DNA of 64,000 bases from the NCBI GenBank assembly GCA_003586115.2, contig QVOM02000073.1:30579298-30643297 (forward strand), given 5' to 3'. Within the stretch, counting starts at the first letter, position 1; every line of letters starts with the position of its first letter. Origin of the DNA: Salvator merianae. Lineage: Eukaryota > Chordata > Lepidosauria > Squamata > Teiidae. A model generated the notes under the pieces. That model was not told the DNA's origin and did no database searches. It was given only the letters and a program-made list of their open reading frames with translations. Both the position numbers and the translations under genes were made by a program. Positions 36,218 to 46,930 of this stretch are shown piece by piece.

Positions 36218-38510
36218 TATTTATTTATTTATATGCATTTTTATCCCATTCTGTACCCGAAGGTCTCAGGGTGGATTACAATAATAAAAAAACAGAACGT
36301 AAAAGGCACACAATAAGCAGTAGCCTAAAAGTGGGGAAGGAAAGCTATATCTTTAATCAAAGGCAAGGGTAAATAGGTGTGTCTTCATTGCTCTTCTAAA
36401 GATGTAAAGTGAAGAAGCTTGACACACCTCAGGGGGAAGAGTGTTCCACAGTCCGGGAGCCACCACTGAAAAGGCCCTATCCTGTGTGTCCACCCTTCTA
36501 GCTATGGAAGGTGGTGGTACAACCAGGAGGGCATCATCTGCAGATCTTAAGGCACAGGCAGATCAATATGGGAGAAGATGCTCCTTTAGGTATTTGGGGC
36601 CCAAGCCATTTAGAGCCTTATAGATCAAGGTTAACACTTTGAGTTGGGCATAGTAGCGAATTGGCAGCCAGTGCAGCTCTTTTAGGACTGGCATGATATG
36701 CACCGGCCAGCTGTTCTAGTCAGCAGTCTTGCTGCTGCATTCTTCACCAGTTGCAGATTCTGAACCATCTTCAAGGGCAGCCTCATGTAAAGCGTGTTAT
36801 AGTAATCCAATCCGAAAGTTACCAAAGCATGGATTACTGTAGCCAGATTGTCTCTGCCTAGAAGGGGTCATAGCTGGTGAACCAACCATAGCTGGAGGTA
36901 TGCATTCTTAGCCACTGCCTCCACCTGAGTTTCAAGTATAAGTGTAGAGTCCAAGAGTACAGCCAGATTCCACAGCTGTCCTTTCCAAGACAAAGCAACC
37001 ACATCAAGAGTCAGATGCCTTCCAACTTCATGGATTTGAGACCCTGTGGCACCCAGCACCTCCAGCTTGTCTGGATTCAGCTTCAATTTATTGGCCCTCA
37101 TCCAACCCATTGCTACCTCTAGGCACCTGTCTAGCACTTCAACCACCTGGCCTGATTCAGATGGCACAGAGATGAAGAACTGGGTATCATCTGCATATTG
37201 ATAACACCTCACTTCAAATCTCCTGATGACCTCCCCCAGCAGCTTCATATAGATATTGAAAAGCATGGGAGATAAGATCCACCCCTGAGGAACCCCACAT
37301 CTGAGTTCCCAGGATGACGAGCAAGAATCTCCCACAACTACCCTCTAGTATCAGCCTTAGAGATAGGAGTAGAACCACTGTAACACAGTGCCTCCAACTC
37401 CTAAACTCCATAGTCCCTCCAGAAGGATATCATGATCAGTGATGTCAAAAGTCACCAGGAGATCCAGGAGAACCAAAAGAGATGTATTCCCCTTGTCTTT
37501 CTCCTGGAGAAGGTCATCAAGTAGGGTGACCAAGGTGGTTTCTGTGCCATAACTGGACCTGAAACCCGTTTGAAATGGGTCTAGACAATCAGCTTCTTTC
37601 AAGCATGCCTGCAGTTGTACAGCTATGGCCTTCTCTAATACCTTACTCAAAAATGTATGTTGGCCACCAGGTGATAGTTGTTTAAATCATCTGGATCCAG
37701 GGAGGACTTTTTGAGGAGGGGCCATACCACTGCCTCTTTAAGAGCCAGCAGGACCACTCTATCTCTCAAGGAGGCATTTACTACTCCCTGGACCCACCTG
37801 GTCATACGTTCCTTGCTAGCTTTTATTAACCAAGAAGGGCAAGGATCTAGAGGACATGTAGTAGGCCGAACCCTAGCAAGCAACTTGTCCACATCCTCAG
37901 GCCGCAATAATTAAAACTGATTCAAAGTAACTGTAACCCAACAGTTCTCTGGACACTTCCTCTGGATTATGTTAACTATGGCATCTAATCTCCCTTGAAT
38001 CTGAGAGACTTTGCCCTCAAAGTGCCCTGCAAATTCATCACAGCAGATATTACAAGGCAATCACCCTTGTTTTCTTGGGCATGATTTTATAAGGCCATTT
38101 ACTACTCAGAAGAGCTCTGATGGACAGCTACTTGAGGACACAATGGTGGTGCAGAAATAAGACCTTTTCATCACCATCACCACCACATGGTAAGCACAAT
38201 AATGTCTTCTAGCCTGTGTTCAGTCAGATTCACAGTGGGAATTACACTACCTGTGCTCTAGCCCATAACTCTATGGAATACCAGGTGCTTTGCAGGCTCC
38301 ACGGGCATGCCGAGGGTGCTTGGGAGCGATCATTTTGATGGCCCTGTCCATCTCCCAATCCCAGGGAGAGACCAGAGCCTCAACAGAAGCATCATCCATG
38401 TCAACTGGAAAATTCCCCAGAACATTCAGGAATTACTCAGGTTCCATAAGTTTCCGGGGGCAGACCATATGTGATGGTAGTGAGTAGCTAGGCTAATCTA
38501 CCAGACATGA
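36218..38510 (-). mobile_element. L2-type LINE, ORF2 and 3' end, inactivated
   Basis: The minus strand reads from about 38510 to 36218. It begins with the linker MDRAIKMIAPKHPRHA and continues with RPEDVDKLLARVRPTT and DDLNNYHLVANIHF (the 'NYRPVSN' block). LDPFQTGFRSSYGTETTLV and LLDLLVTFDITDHDILL follow (first catalytic Asp). CGVPQGWILSPMLFNIYMK and CYQYADDTQFF carry the YADD catalytic motif, then ANKLKLNPDKLEVLG. The YADDTQ wording favours L2 over CR1. Three overlapping open frames (36868-37335, 37357-37650, 37647-37907) mark frameshifts. The 3' UTR ends with CTTCGGGTACAGAATGGGAT and ATAAATAAATAAAT at 36218. Similar sequence may extend to about 38700. Confidence 0.92.
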
Positions 38511-39680
38511 GAAGCCAAGCATCATTTCTCTGGGCTTCTGGAAGCTACACCAGCAGTGTGCAGTTTCTGGACTTCCAGCTAAAAATTCCCCAGCAGGGAA
38601 CTTCTCCAACTTCAGTCCAAAATTGTGCTGGACCAGGCTGCTGCAATGACAATACCTCTTGGCTCCACCGCTGGCCTCCCCTCTATTCTTGGGCTTGATC
38701 ACTCAAACCAGTTCAACATTGGACCTACACAACATGGGTTAATGTGTACCATGCAGAAATTGCCCAAAAGAAAAACTGATGTGTTCTTATTGCTCTTGGC
38801 ACATGGAAAAGGTCCTGATCCTGTGCCTTGGTGGTTAAGGAAAATGAAAGGAGAACAGATATGAAGGCAAGGAGGGCTGCAATGTAAGAGCAGGAAAGAA
38901 GAAATATGACTAAGAGAAGTTGATGGTGCTTACCTCTTAGGGCACACTAGAGCTGTCCTGAAGACTTAAGAAAAGAAATATCCTTGTCCTGTAACTTTAT
39001 CTCCATAGGTATACCCATCCAATAGTTGAAATCCTCAATCTCTGTATAAGTAATGGTTCACAGCCCTGCTGAGTTTTGGGTAAAAGAAGAGGAAACTATG
39101 GAGGTTGCTGGTCTGCAAATAAGGAATCATGAACCATGTTCTTCTAGAATCCTGCTTAGGAGATATATCCATGCTTCTGATAATTGCTGCTAAACTGGGA
39201 GTCTTCAATCATGGAGGACTTCTCAAGGGACTGCAGACTACTGGCTCATGGATGCTCTGCAGTCCCAAGCAAGGTTGAAGGGCTGACTATGGGTATGTCC
39301 ACTTGTGTCAATCTCATCCTGAGTGAAGACAGTCAGACCAGTCACCTAATCTGAATGTCTATGACAAGATATTATTTTCAAACAGTAAAGAAAAGCGGAT
39401 GCCTTAGACAACCCATGACAAAGTATGCCAAACTTCTTCCTGGTGAGGGATTTATGGGCAGAAGACAGGAAACAAACAGCTCATAAAAATAAGTGAAAAT
39501 GTTCAGGTTGCTATAGGACAATATGGTAAGTATAAGCCATGTGGCTTTGGTCACTGGGAAGTGCTTGAGACTTTCCCCAAACAGAAGTGCGGGTTCTGCT
39601 TAGACTACATTAAGTATACTATTGCTAGATCTACTTACATCTTTGCTTTTGTTTAACTTGCTGCTATCCTGCATACCTAA
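38511..39680. other. Unassigned DNA, first part possibly LINE
   Basis: The part up to about 38700 may continue the L2 ORF2 linker, since minus-strand words such as LKLEKFPAGEFL fit the expected region. Beyond that nothing is recognised. Confidence 0.4.
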
Positions 39681-39711
39681 TTGATTGACTGACTGACTGA
39701 CTGACTGACTA
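39681..39711. repeat. (GACT)n microsatellite
   Basis: Six to seven GACT units, slightly imperfect at both ends. Confidence 0.93.
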
Positions 39712-39921
39712 ATTGCCCTAACAGCTATGTTGATAATTCAAATCTGCATACTTCATCTTTTCTTACCTTGGAAGTTTTAAGACTGTCTAAGCTACAAACA
39801 CAGGCCCTATCCACATTAGGCTGGTAGACATCCCTGTGGGACCCATAAAATATCTCATCAAGACAATGTGCTAATGGGAGGCCATCTCCCAGCAGACCTT
39901 TCGTCTATGCTGGACGAGGCT
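39712..39921. other. Unassigned DNA
   Basis: GGCCCTATCCACATTAGG near 39803 weakly resembles a Harbinger-like terminus without a partner. Confidence 0.35.
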
Positions 39922-39924
39922 TTG

Positions 39925-40381
39925 GGGTCTGTTCACACTTGAAGGTAGTAAACATCAGGGACGCTTACTAGTCAAGTACCTCCACACTTTGCAGAGGCCC
40001 TGGAGATTGAGAGCAGACTCCAGCTGCTTCCAATCGCTACTAGCTGTGGAGCTTCTGGTGCTTTCACACCCACTTCTGGGTGCAAATGAATGGCTGTGTG
40101 GTGTGGTGTGGTTGCACCTGCGTGATGGTGCAGTATGGCATTGTTGTGCCTGTGCATTTGCACAGCATTGCTAGTCACCGTGGCAGTGGCCAGAAGCTCT
40201 CTGGTCACTGCCATGACATGGAACAGCAACAGGGTGCCAGCATTCCCACAGCAAATGCTGGTATCCTGCTGGCATTCTGTTTCAAGACCTCACAGTGTGG
40301 ACTGTCTCCACACTGCAATGTCTGTTCCACAATGGAATGTTTGCTGGTGAACATTCCATGGTGGAAAGTGCAAAAAGGCCC
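39925..40381. mobile_element. PIF/Harbinger-like miniature element, copy B (457 bp)
   Basis: The left end is GGGTCTGTTCACACTTG and the right end read inward is GGGCCTTTTTGCACTTTCC. Flanks are TTG and TTA, a near-match for a 3-bp duplication. Its right half, reverse complemented, matches the left half of copy D at 50030-50546 (GAATGTTCACCAGCAAACAT block). Its left module matches the right module of 57300-57743. Its short open frames have no known motifs. Confidence 0.75.
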
Positions 40382-40754
40382 TTACAGAGGGGTATAACAC
40401 CAAAATGGTACCGTATCCCACTCGAACCATGGAATACTTACAACCAACCCATGAAGCATTCTACCCTGGTATATCAGACCACAGTGAGTTTGTGGATAAT
40501 GCATGAGCCGTAGTCTGCTATGCCAAGTCCGGCCCCATTTTCCTGGGCACTTAGAAGCAGTGCTTCTGGATGCCTGGCTGAAAAAGCCCTGGCCAGAAAC
40601 TTTGAAGTCCAGGAACTTTCATTCTTTCCAAAGCTAGGCCAGGATGAGTTGTGTGTACAATGTGGACAGCCCTTACAGCAGCCTACCCAGATACACTGCA
40701 CAATGCAGAAATGGTCATAGAGTCCATAGGGACAAAAGGCTTCTAGTTATGTCA
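40382..40754. other. Unassigned DNA
   Basis: No gene is recognised between copy B and the L2 fragment. Confidence 0.45.
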
Positions 40755-41185
40755 TTTTTTTTCTCCATCACCACTGCATCCTCAAGAAGCCATCCAGCAA
40801 AGCTTTTTTGAGTGCTGAATTACCTTACAAGATCAAGCCTAAGGAAGCTGCTGTGACAAATTTGCGGGCCACTTGGGGGCAAAGTTTCTCAGGTTGGATG
40901 CCAGGGCTGAAATGTGTCCAGAGAACCATCTGGTCCAGTTATGCAGACTGAGGATGTAGACAAGCTACTTGCTGGGGTTCAATCAACCACATGCCATCTT
41001 AATCCTTGCCCTTCCTGGCAGAAAAAAGCTAGCTTGCAGGTGAGTCCAGGGAGTAGTGAATTCTTCTTTGAGACGACTATTGCCCAGTGGCTAACATACC
41101 CTTTTAAAGCAAGGTATTGGAGATGGTTGTAGCTGTTCAGCTGTGAGCATGCTTGGAAGAAGCTGATTATCTAAGCCCCTTTTAG

Positions 41186-41247
41186 ATCATAAGAACACAA
41201 GAAGAACCTTGCTGGTTTGGTCACAACCCATCTAGTCCAGCATCCTT
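41186..41247 (-). mobile_element. CR1 3' terminus nested in L2
   Basis: CATAAGAACACAAGAAGAAC, a diverged CTTGCTGGTTTGGTC and CCCATCTAGTCCAGCATCC form the reverse complement of the CR1 3' end. It sits exactly where the L2 copy lacks its RT body, so insertion and deletion may be one event. Confidence 0.8.
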
Positions 41248-41569
41248 TCCAGCATTGGCTGCCAGTTCATTACCAAACTGAATTCAAGGTGTTAACTTTA
41301 ACCTGAACGGCCCTAAACAGCTTGGGCCACAGATATCTAAAGGAAAACCTTCTCCCATATTGACCTACCCATGCCTTAAGATGTGCAAGTAAGGCCCTCC
41401 TGGACACAGGATAGGGCCTTCTTGGTGGTAGCCCCCAGATTAAGGAATACTCTCCTCTCTGAGGTGTGCCAGGCACATTCAGAAGATTGGTGAAGGCACA
41501 CTTATTTACCCTAGCCTTTAGCTGGGGAAACAGCTTCCCCTACCCACCTTCATGCACTGTTATTGTTTT

Positions 41570-41723
41570 ACAAAGATGTACCAAACTGATTTGTTTAGTT
41601 TGCAATCTGTGGCAAACTTGAGTGTTCAAATGGTTTGAATGCAAACCAAACTACCTTGTTGTTTGAAAAAAAAAAAAGCTTGAATTTAACTAAACCACTA
41701 AATTTTGGTTTGTGCACATCCAT
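41570..41723. mobile_element. Short hAT-like element nested in L2 (about 154 bp)
   Basis: The left end is ACAAAGATGTACCAAAC and the right end read inward is ATGGATGTGCACAAACC. Flanks ATTGTTTT (41562-41569) and ATTCTTTT (41724-41731) match at 7 of 8 positions. It interrupts the 3' UTR of the L2 copy, which resumes afterwards, so it inserted after the LINE. Confidence 0.72.
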
Positions 41724-41830
41724 ATTCTTTTAAATGAATTTATCTTAAATGTTGTTTTTTATTGTTTCTGCCCTAAGACCTTTGGGTATAGGGCAAGGTA
41801 AGAAGAATACAAAGCAACTAATAATAAATG

Positions 41831-42852
41831 TTAAAATATACCAAGATACACAAAACCCAAGGCTTTGCTTAATGAAGGACCCAGTCTTCTTGTTCTGCAA
41901 CCACACATGGTTTTCCTAAACACCAGGAAGATAGCTGCCCTATCAGTTTCCAGAAACATAGAACAAAAAGAAATGGGAGTTTAGGAGTTTATTCATAATA
42001 CTATACTAGGGCAATCCTGAGGTCAGAAGACAGAAAAGGAGACACATACATTTCCACTTACTTTTATTGTTTGGCTTTATTTACTAGAAGCATAGTATAA
42101 ATTAAATTGAATACTAACAAAGCATCCAAAAATGATGGATTTTATTTCTATTCTATTTCTGTCTATACTATTAAAGAAGTAATGTTTAAAGTATTTAATA
42201 ACTGGTATTCTATAACAAAGTTTTTAAACAACATATACAATGAATATAAAAAGACTGAATAGCAGACCAATTATATGTGCTCCTGGCAGCTTTTCAAATA
42301 TATCAGGTAACTGTATGATAGGTTATATAACATCATAACAGCTACAGCTGTTAAATAGATGATGAAATAGGAGGATTTCCTATTACATAAGGAATTACTG
42401 ATAGATTTGTTCATAACAGCTAAATTATGCATTGCACACAGAACTGGAAGAGAAGCATTATATTTTTTAGTGAGTAATTAAATGTTGGACTATTATAATA
42501 ATGAAAAAGCTAATGGAGCAGACATGTACAGTAAGAGGCCTTCAGTATGGGAATAATTTCATAGAGGTCTATGTGTTGTTTTGTTGTGGACCATATAGGG
42601 AAAACAAGCATAGAATACAAAAAGGGGTACAGAATTTGTTTTTAGCTTCTATCTTTCCCAGGTTTAGAAACATTTTAGTGTTTCTAGAACACTATCAGCT
42701 CCTGGTAAAGCTGCAGAGCACTAATCTGTGCTCCACAGTTTGTTGTGATCAGGAGCGCGCAGAGACAGCAACAGGGGTACAGGCAGCAAACCGCCACTTG
42801 TTACAAATATGGCTTTCTTCCTGGTTCTGTTCCTGGCAGTGTTTTAGTTCAA
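41831..42852. other. Unassigned AT-rich DNA, GC-richer at the end
   Basis: The part from about 42700 contains GAGCACTAATCTGTGCTCC, a word shared with the Harbinger-like elements. The hairpin that follows is therefore probably inside a diverged member whose ends are lost. A 171-codon open frame (42501-43016) has no known motif and depends on the palindrome. Confidence 0.45.
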
Positions 42853-43012
42853 GGCAGTGGCAGCTGGCGGCTTTAAGCCTTGGTGTTCGTGTCCTGTGCG
42901 AAGCATGCCATGGCCGTTTGTGGGTCCTCTGGGCCCAGAGGCCCCACAAACGTGATGGCATGCTTCGCATGGGGTGCGAACACCAAGGCATAAAGCTGCC
43001 GGCCACCGCTGG
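42853..43012. repeat. Long hairpin with no spacer (80-bp arms)
   Basis: The inverted repeat is centred at 42933/42934 (CCTCTGGGCCCAGAGG). Both arms read outward through CCACAAACG, GGCATGCTTCGCA, GCGAACACCAAGGC and AAAGC. There are few mismatches and essentially no loop. The word GAGCACTAATCTGTGCTCC just upstream links it to the Harbinger-like elements. Confidence 0.9.
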
Positions 43013-43710
43013 TTGAAGTGCTGCTGGGAATAGGCCAGTGCAGTCCCTGCCTAAAAATGCTTTCAGGGAGGCTTCTGGAAGACTGAAACAGATGACCTTG
43101 TCCTGATTTTTGTCCAGTTCTGTTTGTGTATTTTTGTTACAAGAACAATATTATTGTTACCCTTCAACAGAAAAGTTCTCTGGATGATAAAATTCTACTG
43201 GATAGAGAAAGTGAAAGAAATGGTGTGAATTATATTGTTGGAGAGCTTATGCGATAGTTTGACCAGATTCAAACATGTAGGGCAGGGCAGGGGCACTGGA
43301 CCATTAGAACAAATTAGCACGCCTGCATATTCAGTTACTCAGAGGTTAAGTCTACTCTCCCTTTCCAATCTACATTTTTCAATTTACAGTTTGCTAATGT
43401 GTGTGTCTAACCACTATATGTTCAAAAGTGGCATTTCTATGTCAGTTTGAATGGAATTGAAGCCTTAAGTAACCATTAGTTTTACATATTCTACGTATTA
43501 GTATTTTTTTTTGGTGACCTTTTCCTATACTCTACCAGTCCAAATGGTCCCCAGCTACCATTGTATAAGGGCTGGAATTTGGCTCACGTTTTAAATCACA
43601 GTTTGCAATTGAATTTTCTTCTAACATCAGAAAAGGCTACCTTGTTCAACATTATTCCATGGTCCACAGAATAGCACCCTTATTTTCCTTACCCAGGGAA
43701 AATAAAAAAT
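43013..43710. other. Unassigned DNA
   Basis: No gene or repeat is recognised. Confidence 0.5.
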
Positions 43711-43837
43711 ACCTTGCAGTATCAGGTCAGTAGCTCATATAGCCCAGCAACTAGTAGGGTACAAGTAGAACCCTGCTCACACTCTTCCAGAAGTAGGTCT
43801 TTAGAAGCATATAGTCTTCTGTGTCAGACACAGAAAA
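43711..43837 (-). mobile_element. CR1 3' UTR fragment, distal half
   Basis: On the minus strand it reads TCTGACACAGAAGACTATAT, GCTTCTAAAGACCTACTTCT and, towards the 3' end, TGGGCTATATGAGCTACTG then ACCTGATACTGC. These are degraded versions of the CR1 words 'TATCAGAGGCAGTATGCCTCTGAATACCAGTTGCTGG' and 'GACTAGATGGGCCACTGGCCTGATCC'. It is continuous with 44333-44440 once the intervening insert is removed. Confidence 0.75.
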
Positions 43838-44329
43838 AGGCTTTTTCTACACTTATTTTACTTCAGTTCCAAAGGTTCATAAAGTCCACTTCTGGGTCTC
43901 ATTTGTGTTGCCCTGCCCACTGCCAGTATGCTCTGTTCACACTGAACAGAACATAATCCTGATCAGAGAGGCTATGATCAGGATTTCCAGTAGATCTTGA
44001 CATTATGGTATACTGACGAACCAATGTGGCATAGTCCAGAACCCAGAAGCATGCAGAAGGTGTTCGTCCATCTTCTGGATAACCAGGAGACCCATTTTGG
44101 CTGCACACCAAAGCACACTGCTGAAATGAGTTCCCCAACGTTTGTTCCTAGCCCTTCAGAGTGCCTGGAGATATGCTCCAAAACTCACACAAGCTTCAAG
44201 GCTGGAGCTAGGTCCAGTCTGGAGCAATGCCATCATGCAGACAGCACTGTTCCAGACCACGCCTTTCCATGGTCCAAACCAGCAGGCCTGACTGGTTGTT
44301 TGGACCATGGAGAGAGTGCAGAGAGGCCT
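43838..44329. mobile_element. Harbinger-like element inserted in CR1, copy C (492 bp)
   Basis: The left end is AGGCTTTTTCTACACTT and the right end read inward is AGGCCTCTCTGCACTCT. AAA flanks both sides (43835-43837 and 44330-44332). Removing the insert and one AAA joins two CR1 blocks in their proper order, which fixes the boundaries independently. Near the right end is an internal stem of 17 bases (TCCATGGTCCAAACCAG, 44267-44283, with its partner at 44292-44311). A 138-codon open frame (43997-44413) runs out of the element into CR1 and is fortuitous. Confidence 0.85.
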
Positions 44330-44332
44330 AAA

Positions 44333-44440
44333 GGCATGAAGCTATCAGGGCTAGTAGAAACTGATAGCCTTATCCATCATGAACTGGTCAAAATTTTTTT
44401 TGAAGCCTTCTGAGGTATTAAAAGTGTTTGCTATGTTCTG
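44333..44440 (-). mobile_element. CR1 fragment, proximal half
   Basis: The minus strand reads GGCTTCAAAAAAAATTTTGA, CCAGTTCATGATGGATAAGG and CTATCAGTTTCTACTAGCC, then TGATAGCTTCATGCC. This is the CR1 junction of ORF2 end and 3' UTR ('GGCTTTAAAAGAGGATTAGACAAATTCATGGAGGATAAGGCTATCAATGGCTACTAGCC'). It continues into 43837 after the copy C insert. Confidence 0.85.
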
Positions 44441-44447
44441 ACGCCAT

Positions 44448-44627
44448 GGCCCTTTCTGCATTTGGCTTTATTCTGGATCATATCTGAGAACAGGGACCTG
44501 CTATCCGCATGCTAACGGAGTTTACAGCAGGCCCTGCGTGGAGTCTGTCATAGTTCCTCCTAGCATGCAGACGGCAGGTCCCTATTCCAGGATATCATCT
44601 GGTATAAGGCCAAGTGCAGAAAGGGCC
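44448..44627. mobile_element. Full-length foldback miniature element (180 bp)
   Basis: The whole element is an inverted repeat. The left reads GGCCCTTTCTGCATTTGGCT and the right, reverse complemented, GGCCCTTTCTGCACTTGGCC. Matching continues through AGGGACCTGC and GCATGCTA, giving arms of about 80 bp. CAT flanks both sides (44445-44447 and 44628-44630). The termini resemble the Harbinger-like group. It lies 7 bp from the CR1 fragment. Confidence 0.85.
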
Positions 44628-44630
44628 CAT

Positions 44631-45848
44631 GTCTCTTCTTCCCATCTCAATGCAATACAGATTCATCTGCATAAGGGCTAAATATGCACAATGCTGGTTA
44701 ACTGAAAGAAGAACTGTAGCTCCTTAAGCCGCCCCTTGAGATATTAAAAAATGTAGTGCGGAGCTGTGGACTCTTTGAAAACTACTCGAGATGCCAAGTC
44801 TTTAAAGTACCTAGGAAAAGGGACTGTTCTTTTTCAGCCGCACAGCATAAATTGGGCAATTCTCTGCGCTGTAACTTTCTCCATGGTTATCACGGTAATG
44901 ATGGATTCTGACAACGGAGATGAAGTCGGATCTTCAGGAATAGTTTAACTGCCCAAGATAAGACTGAGGATTTGTACCTACTTATTCAGCGTGCTCCACT
45001 TTTAAGACTTTTCCTTTCCAGTAAGTCTTGAAATATTTGCAGGAGTCTTAAGATATATGAATTAAACTTACCTGCCACCAGACAGGAGAGTTGAAGAGCA
45101 ATATGATGGAGGTTGTCATGATCTCCAGCAGCTCTATTGCATGTGGATAAAGCCTGTGTATCAGGTCATGCATTTCTTCTGTCCTGTAGAGCACAGCTAA
45201 AGAAGTTAATCTCTTCAGCAGTGAGAGCTATAGCAGCAAAAATAACTGATTTTCCTTGTGACAATGCCTCTGAGAGAACTGTAATGATAGGGGAATAGAT
45301 GTGACCTTTGAATGATGGAAAAATTTCATATCTAACTACACTGATATTTTGACTGATGTCTGATGTGCCATGGAGTGAATGGCAGAAAATGGACAAATGT
45401 ACAAGACAGACTCCACTTAAGTGGCAGAAAGCATCTGAGGGAGGTCCCAATGCCATAGGCACCTCACAATGGCCTGGCAAGGGTCAGCTAAGGAACCTCC
45501 CTGGATCAGTTGCTACTGGATGAGTCACCTTGCAAGGAGCATGTGCCCCATGCAAAGCCTTCTGGAGGGTCCCTATCAATGGATGAGGCACTGGTTTGGG
45601 TGCCACTCCCCATGCACTGACATTTGAAGGGCCTCAGGAAGGCCAGTGACTCCCCCCAGGCACTTTGGTGAGAGGAGAAACAGAAGAGACCATTGCATTC
45701 CATAACAAAGCTCTCAGAGACAACTGGTTTACATGGGTTCATTAAAGCAGACTGTTGTAAAATAGCTATATGTTTGGCTATATATTATTTTCATTAAAAA
45801 AGAATAAGATGATTCCCTGAACTCTAAATTGTTACTAGTGTAACATAG
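44631..45848. other. Unassigned DNA
   Basis: No gene or repeat is recognised. Several minus-strand frames (45166-45480, 45506-45742) have no known motifs. Confidence 0.45.
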
Positions 45849-45880
45849 TCAATTGCTTAACAAGTCAATTGCTTAACAAA
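45849..45880. repeat. Two-copy 16-bp tandem repeat
   Basis: GTCAATTGCTTAACAA occurs twice in perfect tandem. Confidence 0.95.
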
Positions 45881-46684
45881 CTCACTTCAAGATTCCACAG
45901 TAGTCTTCAGCTCCAAAAATCTAGTATTCAGCTGGTTTAGCTCCTCCTCTTGCATTCCACATAAGGGGGCAGATGAAGAAATGCCAGGGCAGACAGATCA
46001 GTTACATAAATTACATTGGTTCTCCCCGGAAAAGGGCTGCTGATCTAGTAACTCTATCTTCAGGGTCACAATCATCTGAAGGAGGAGCTGTTTCTATGGC
46101 AACTTTACCTTCAGGGTCACTGTCCTGAGAGTCAGCTCTAAAAAATTTAACCATCCAGATTGTACTTTGGAATTATACAAAGCCTGTTTAACTCCAGTTT
46201 GGAAAGCTGAGAGAGGAGCTTGCGTCCTCAACTGCAGCAGAGAAATCACAGAGGATTTAAATGTTAAAAGGATCCTTTTCCTAAACCTCCCACTGGAGAT
46301 CCACTTTATTGCAGTCAGATCAAGACAGCTAGGTTGGCACTGCAATAGCTGACTCAGAGATTTCACGATTTCCTGTCAGTAATACTAACAAAAAGCGTTG
46401 ACTCTGTTCATAGTGATGTATGCTTTAGCTTTAAATCTTTTATCTGTTTTGATTCTGGCTGCTTAGATTTTTCTAGAGCAAAAGCAAGATGGGAAATTAC
46501 TTCTTTTCTTACATTCATCCATATTAAATCGTTCACCATGGGTTCAGATTTGATATCATGACCTGCAAAGTTCTGTTAGAATGCTACAAATGTCTCTTTG
46601 ACCAGACTAATTATCCATTTTAAAATTATTTTAAATACTGAGATGAAACTTCTCAGAAGTTGAGAATTGTTTAGATATACACTG
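45881..46684 (-). other. Possible degraded retroelement segment
   Basis: On the minus strand, 46140-46044 reads through an acidic open segment (DSQDSDPEGKVAIETAPPSD, then DPEDRVTRSAALF). An AATAAAG word lies upstream near 46305. A diverged 50-bp direct repeat (ATCTTCAGGGTCACAATC and ACCTTCAGGGTCACTGTC) lies at about 46057-46125. This could be the end of a retroelement reading frame or an old exon-like relic. I recognise no family. Confidence 0.25.
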
Positions 46685-46930
46685 TGTCTCCACGTATGAA
46701 TCAAGGAAGCTCCATTCTGTTTGGATGGGGTAGCTAGCCCAATCCACTACTGAAAAAGACACTTCTTCTTCTACCCTTTGGGGTGCAGAGGTTCTATTTC
46801 CAGTGACTGATTGCATGTCTCCATTTATGAACATACCCATAAAGGGGGCAGCAGGACTGTTGGAGGCACCTGCTGCCACCACGAATGGAAACACTGTGGC
46901 AGCAGGCACCATCATTCAGAATTGGAGACA
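46685..46930. mobile_element. Possible miniature inverted-repeat element (246 bp)
   Basis: The left end is TGTCTCCACGTATGAATCA and the right end read inward is TGTCTCCAATTCTGAATGA. A third similar word (TGTCTCCATTTATGAACAT) lies inside near 46816. No target duplication was confirmed. Confidence 0.4.

Larger units (their letters stand above)
40755..41830 (+). mobile_element. L2-type LINE, internally deleted copy with nested insertions
   Basis: This is collinear with the L2 at 36.2-38.5 kb but in the opposite orientation. EDVDKLLAGVQSTTCHLNPC near 40950-41010 corresponds to RPEDVDKLLARV there. GGTTGTAGCTGTTCAGCTG near 41123 matches its next block. The sequence then jumps to the post-RT segment from about 41248 (TTGGCTGCCAGTTCATTACC, TGTTAACTTTAACCTGAACG) and to the tail CCTTTGGGTATAGGGCAAGG near 41781. 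About 0.9 kb of RT, including YADD, is missing. The gap holds a CR1 tail, and a hAT-like element interrupts the 3' UTR. Confidence 0.85.

Noticed and set aside
42501..43016. 171-codon open frame
   Set aside because: Its second half runs through a perfect hairpin and its first half through unassigned AT-rich DNA. No motif is recognised.
43997..44413. 138-codon open frame
   Set aside because: It starts inside the Harbinger-like insert and ends in the antisense strand of CR1, so it crosses a transposon junction.
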